Assembly: GCA_039621445.1 (NCBI GenBank)
Contig: CP154956.1
Coordinates: 60,769,178-60,833,177 of the forward strand
Reading direction: 5' to 3'
DNA: 64,000 nucleotides
DNA from: Euglena gracilis
Lineage: Eukaryota > Euglenida > Euglenophyceae > Euglenales
Position 1 is the first letter of the stretch. Each line of letters opens with the position of its first letter. A program made the position numbers and the translations under genes. Positions 62,588 to 64,000 of the stretch are shown one piece after another. Below the pieces are notes generated by a model. That model did no database searches and was not told the origin of the DNA. It saw nothing but the letters and a program-made list of their open reading frames with translations.

Positions 62588-63025
62588 CAGGCTTTTGCTT
62601 AAGGGATTGCAGTACCCCCCCCCGGGGGCTGGACTGCAGCTAGTCCAAAGTTGGCTAGTGGGATTTCTAGCAGACCCCCCCGGGGGGGGGGGTCTGCTAG
62701 CAGGGCTAGCTGGTGGAATTTTTTTTTCCAGTGACCGGCGCGAAGCGCCGAAAATTTTTTTTGGGCCCCCAAAACCCCCAAAAATGGCCAAAAATGCCCG
62801 TTTTTGGCCATTTTTGGGAATTTTTGGAACAAAATCAGCCAAAAACCTATTAAAAACCTCATTTTTCCTCCGGCGCACAGCGTCGGAGGAATTTTTTTTC
62901 CAGTTTGGGGGACCCCCGGACCCCCCCCCCCCGGGGGGAGGGGGGTCTAGCTAGTCCATTTTTTCCAGTGTCTGGCCGATTGGCTAGCCAGTACCCCCCC
63001 CCCGGGGTCTTTAAGCAAAAGCCTG
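62588..63025. mobile_element. 'CAGGCTTTTGCTTAAGG' element, full-length reference copy
   Basis: Ends CAGGCTTTTGCTTAAGG and TCTTTAAGCAAAAGCCTG, flanked by perfect 8-bp duplications TCACAAAG (62580-62587 and 63026-63033). The interior has the GGCGCGAAGCGCC core and 'CCAAAAATGGCCAAAAATGC'. At least six partial or diverged copies occur in TPR-gene introns (38030-38200, 46105-46420, 46690-47075, 57610-57800, 58800-59065) and at 63110-63190. Confidence 0.93.
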
Positions 63026-63861
63026 TCACAAAGTCAAGTCACTCAATACCCTGGGCACTTCGAAGTGCGCGGAGACCAGGCCTTACTTTGAAGATTTGCA
63101 GTCCCACCCCACAAGGAAGAGGCCTGGGCTGCAGCTCGTGAACGGTGCCAAGCACCAGGAATTTTTTGAACCCCTAAAACCTGCCAAATGTCCTATTTTA
63201 TCAAAAAAAAAATAATAATGATAATGATAATAATAGTGAATATTCTGTCTAAACATAATTGTCCAAAACATTCACCGTGTTGCATTACAGAAAATGTTAC
63301 AAAGTGAAAATTTTCCCCCGAGGAGGTGAAGTTTTTTTCTGAATCCTCTCCAGTCCATCCCCAGGGAGCTCCTAAAGGAATTTATATACAATTTGTGTTT
63401 TTTGCCTTTTTTCATTTTTGTACCCTTTTGTACCCTTTTTTGTATTTTTTTGTATTTTTTGCATTGCATATTTTGAAAGGATTCTTGCATATCCCCCCCC
63501 CCCCTAGTTTGGACAAGCGCAAAAAACCTCCTGAAGTGCCCCACCACCAAGACACCATTTTTTGTTTGGCTTCTTCTCTGGTGTCGTGCTGTCTGTAACC
63601 ATCGTTTCCCCCTGGCAAAGATTCTTGTGATTTCTTAGGTGGTAAGAAGGTGATGCATATAGCATACAACTCAGTTCCCCTCACTCTTCAGCCTTTTTCT
63701 GGCAATTGGCATGATGAGCCAATGATGAGCATGAATGGTTGCTGCTCTGTACTGGCCGAATCTGAAAGGGCTAGGGGATCACAGGTGTTTTTTTTCTTCC
63801 AAAATACAGGGAGCCCGTCCAACCTGCTGTCGTAGTTATCATGCTTTCAAGAGTGTGGTTC

Positions 63862-64000
63862 CAGGGGTGTTTTCAGTTGTGGAACCGGGGGAGGGCGGGT
63901 GAGGGGTAGGGGGGGGAGGGTGCTATTTTTAGCATTTTCGCGAGCGGTGGGGGGGTCCGGCCGAGCCCCCCCCCCCCCCGGGGTCCCCCCATGGGGGGAG
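63862..64000. mobile_element. 'CAGGGG' introner family, partial copy cut by window end
   Basis: Begins CAGGGGTGTTTTCAGTTGTGG, has CTATTTTTAGCATTTTCGCG and poly-C/poly-G blocks like 27124-27384, and runs off the end of the window. The internal order differs, so it may be rearranged. Confidence 0.6.

Larger units (their letters stand above)
61940..64000. other. 3' intergenic region
   Basis: No gene recognised downstream of the TPR stop codon. It holds a 438-bp element with perfect duplications (62588-63025), a partial related copy at about 63110-63190, repeats of AATAATCACAAAT (62340-62420, cf. 44820-44880) and a truncated 'CAGGGG' element at the window edge. The 3' end of the TPR transcript is not visible. 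Confidence 0.65.

Noticed and set aside
1-64000. CRISPR arrays, operons, rRNA or tRNA genes
   Set aside because: No regular repeat-spacer pattern, no co-directional compact genes and no cloverleaf with A/B boxes were seen; the gene structure is eukaryotic.

Overview
The window looks like nuclear DNA of a euglenid (Euglena-like flagellate). It has no bacterial gene layout. It holds two long intron-rich genes, both on the + strand. Many introns are not GT-AG: they begin 3 nt before a CAG and end about 5 nt after a CTG, with the two ends complementary, which is the signature described for euglenid 'nonconventional' introns. Both genes also have a pyrimidine-rich AG just upstream of the first ATG, as expected for spliced-leader acceptors. 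The assignment is inferred from intron structure; no rRNA or organelle marker is present.

Layout. 1-2766: repeat-filled intergenic DNA. 2784-24248: clathrin heavy chain gene, 29 exons, 28 introns, 1,699 codons; none of its introns is GT-AG. 24249-31939: intergenic DNA made of nested repeats. 32043-61939: a gene for a 960-residue protein with two RRM-like modules followed by 18 contiguous 34-residue TPR repeats; 27 exons, 15 conventional introns (one GC-AG) and 11 nonconventional ones. 61940-64000: intergenic, with one complete mobile element and one cut by the window edge.

Main result. The nonconventional introns look like insertions of short mobile elements with terminal inverted repeats. 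The intron is the element plus 3 nt on the left and 5 nt on the right, which together equal one copy of an 8-bp target-site duplication, so removing it restores the old reading frame. The duplication is perfect or 7/8 in several introns. The same element families occur as spliced introns in both genes and as ordinary insertions with perfect 8-bp duplications in noncoding DNA. These are introner-like elements, with several families, nested copies and internally deleted short forms visible here. Where the end triplet departs from CAG, the opposite end usually changes to match (CAT/ATG, TAG/CTA, CGG/CCG, CAA/TTG, CAC/GTG, CTG/CAG), which supports base pairing of intron ends.

The long conventional introns of the TPR gene serve as landing pads for other repeats: a decayed Tc1/mariner transposase, a 274-bp near-perfect palindrome, microsatellites and several dispersed families. 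Exon joins were worked out by eye from reading frame and family alignment; both reconstructed coding sequences are multiples of three with no internal stop.
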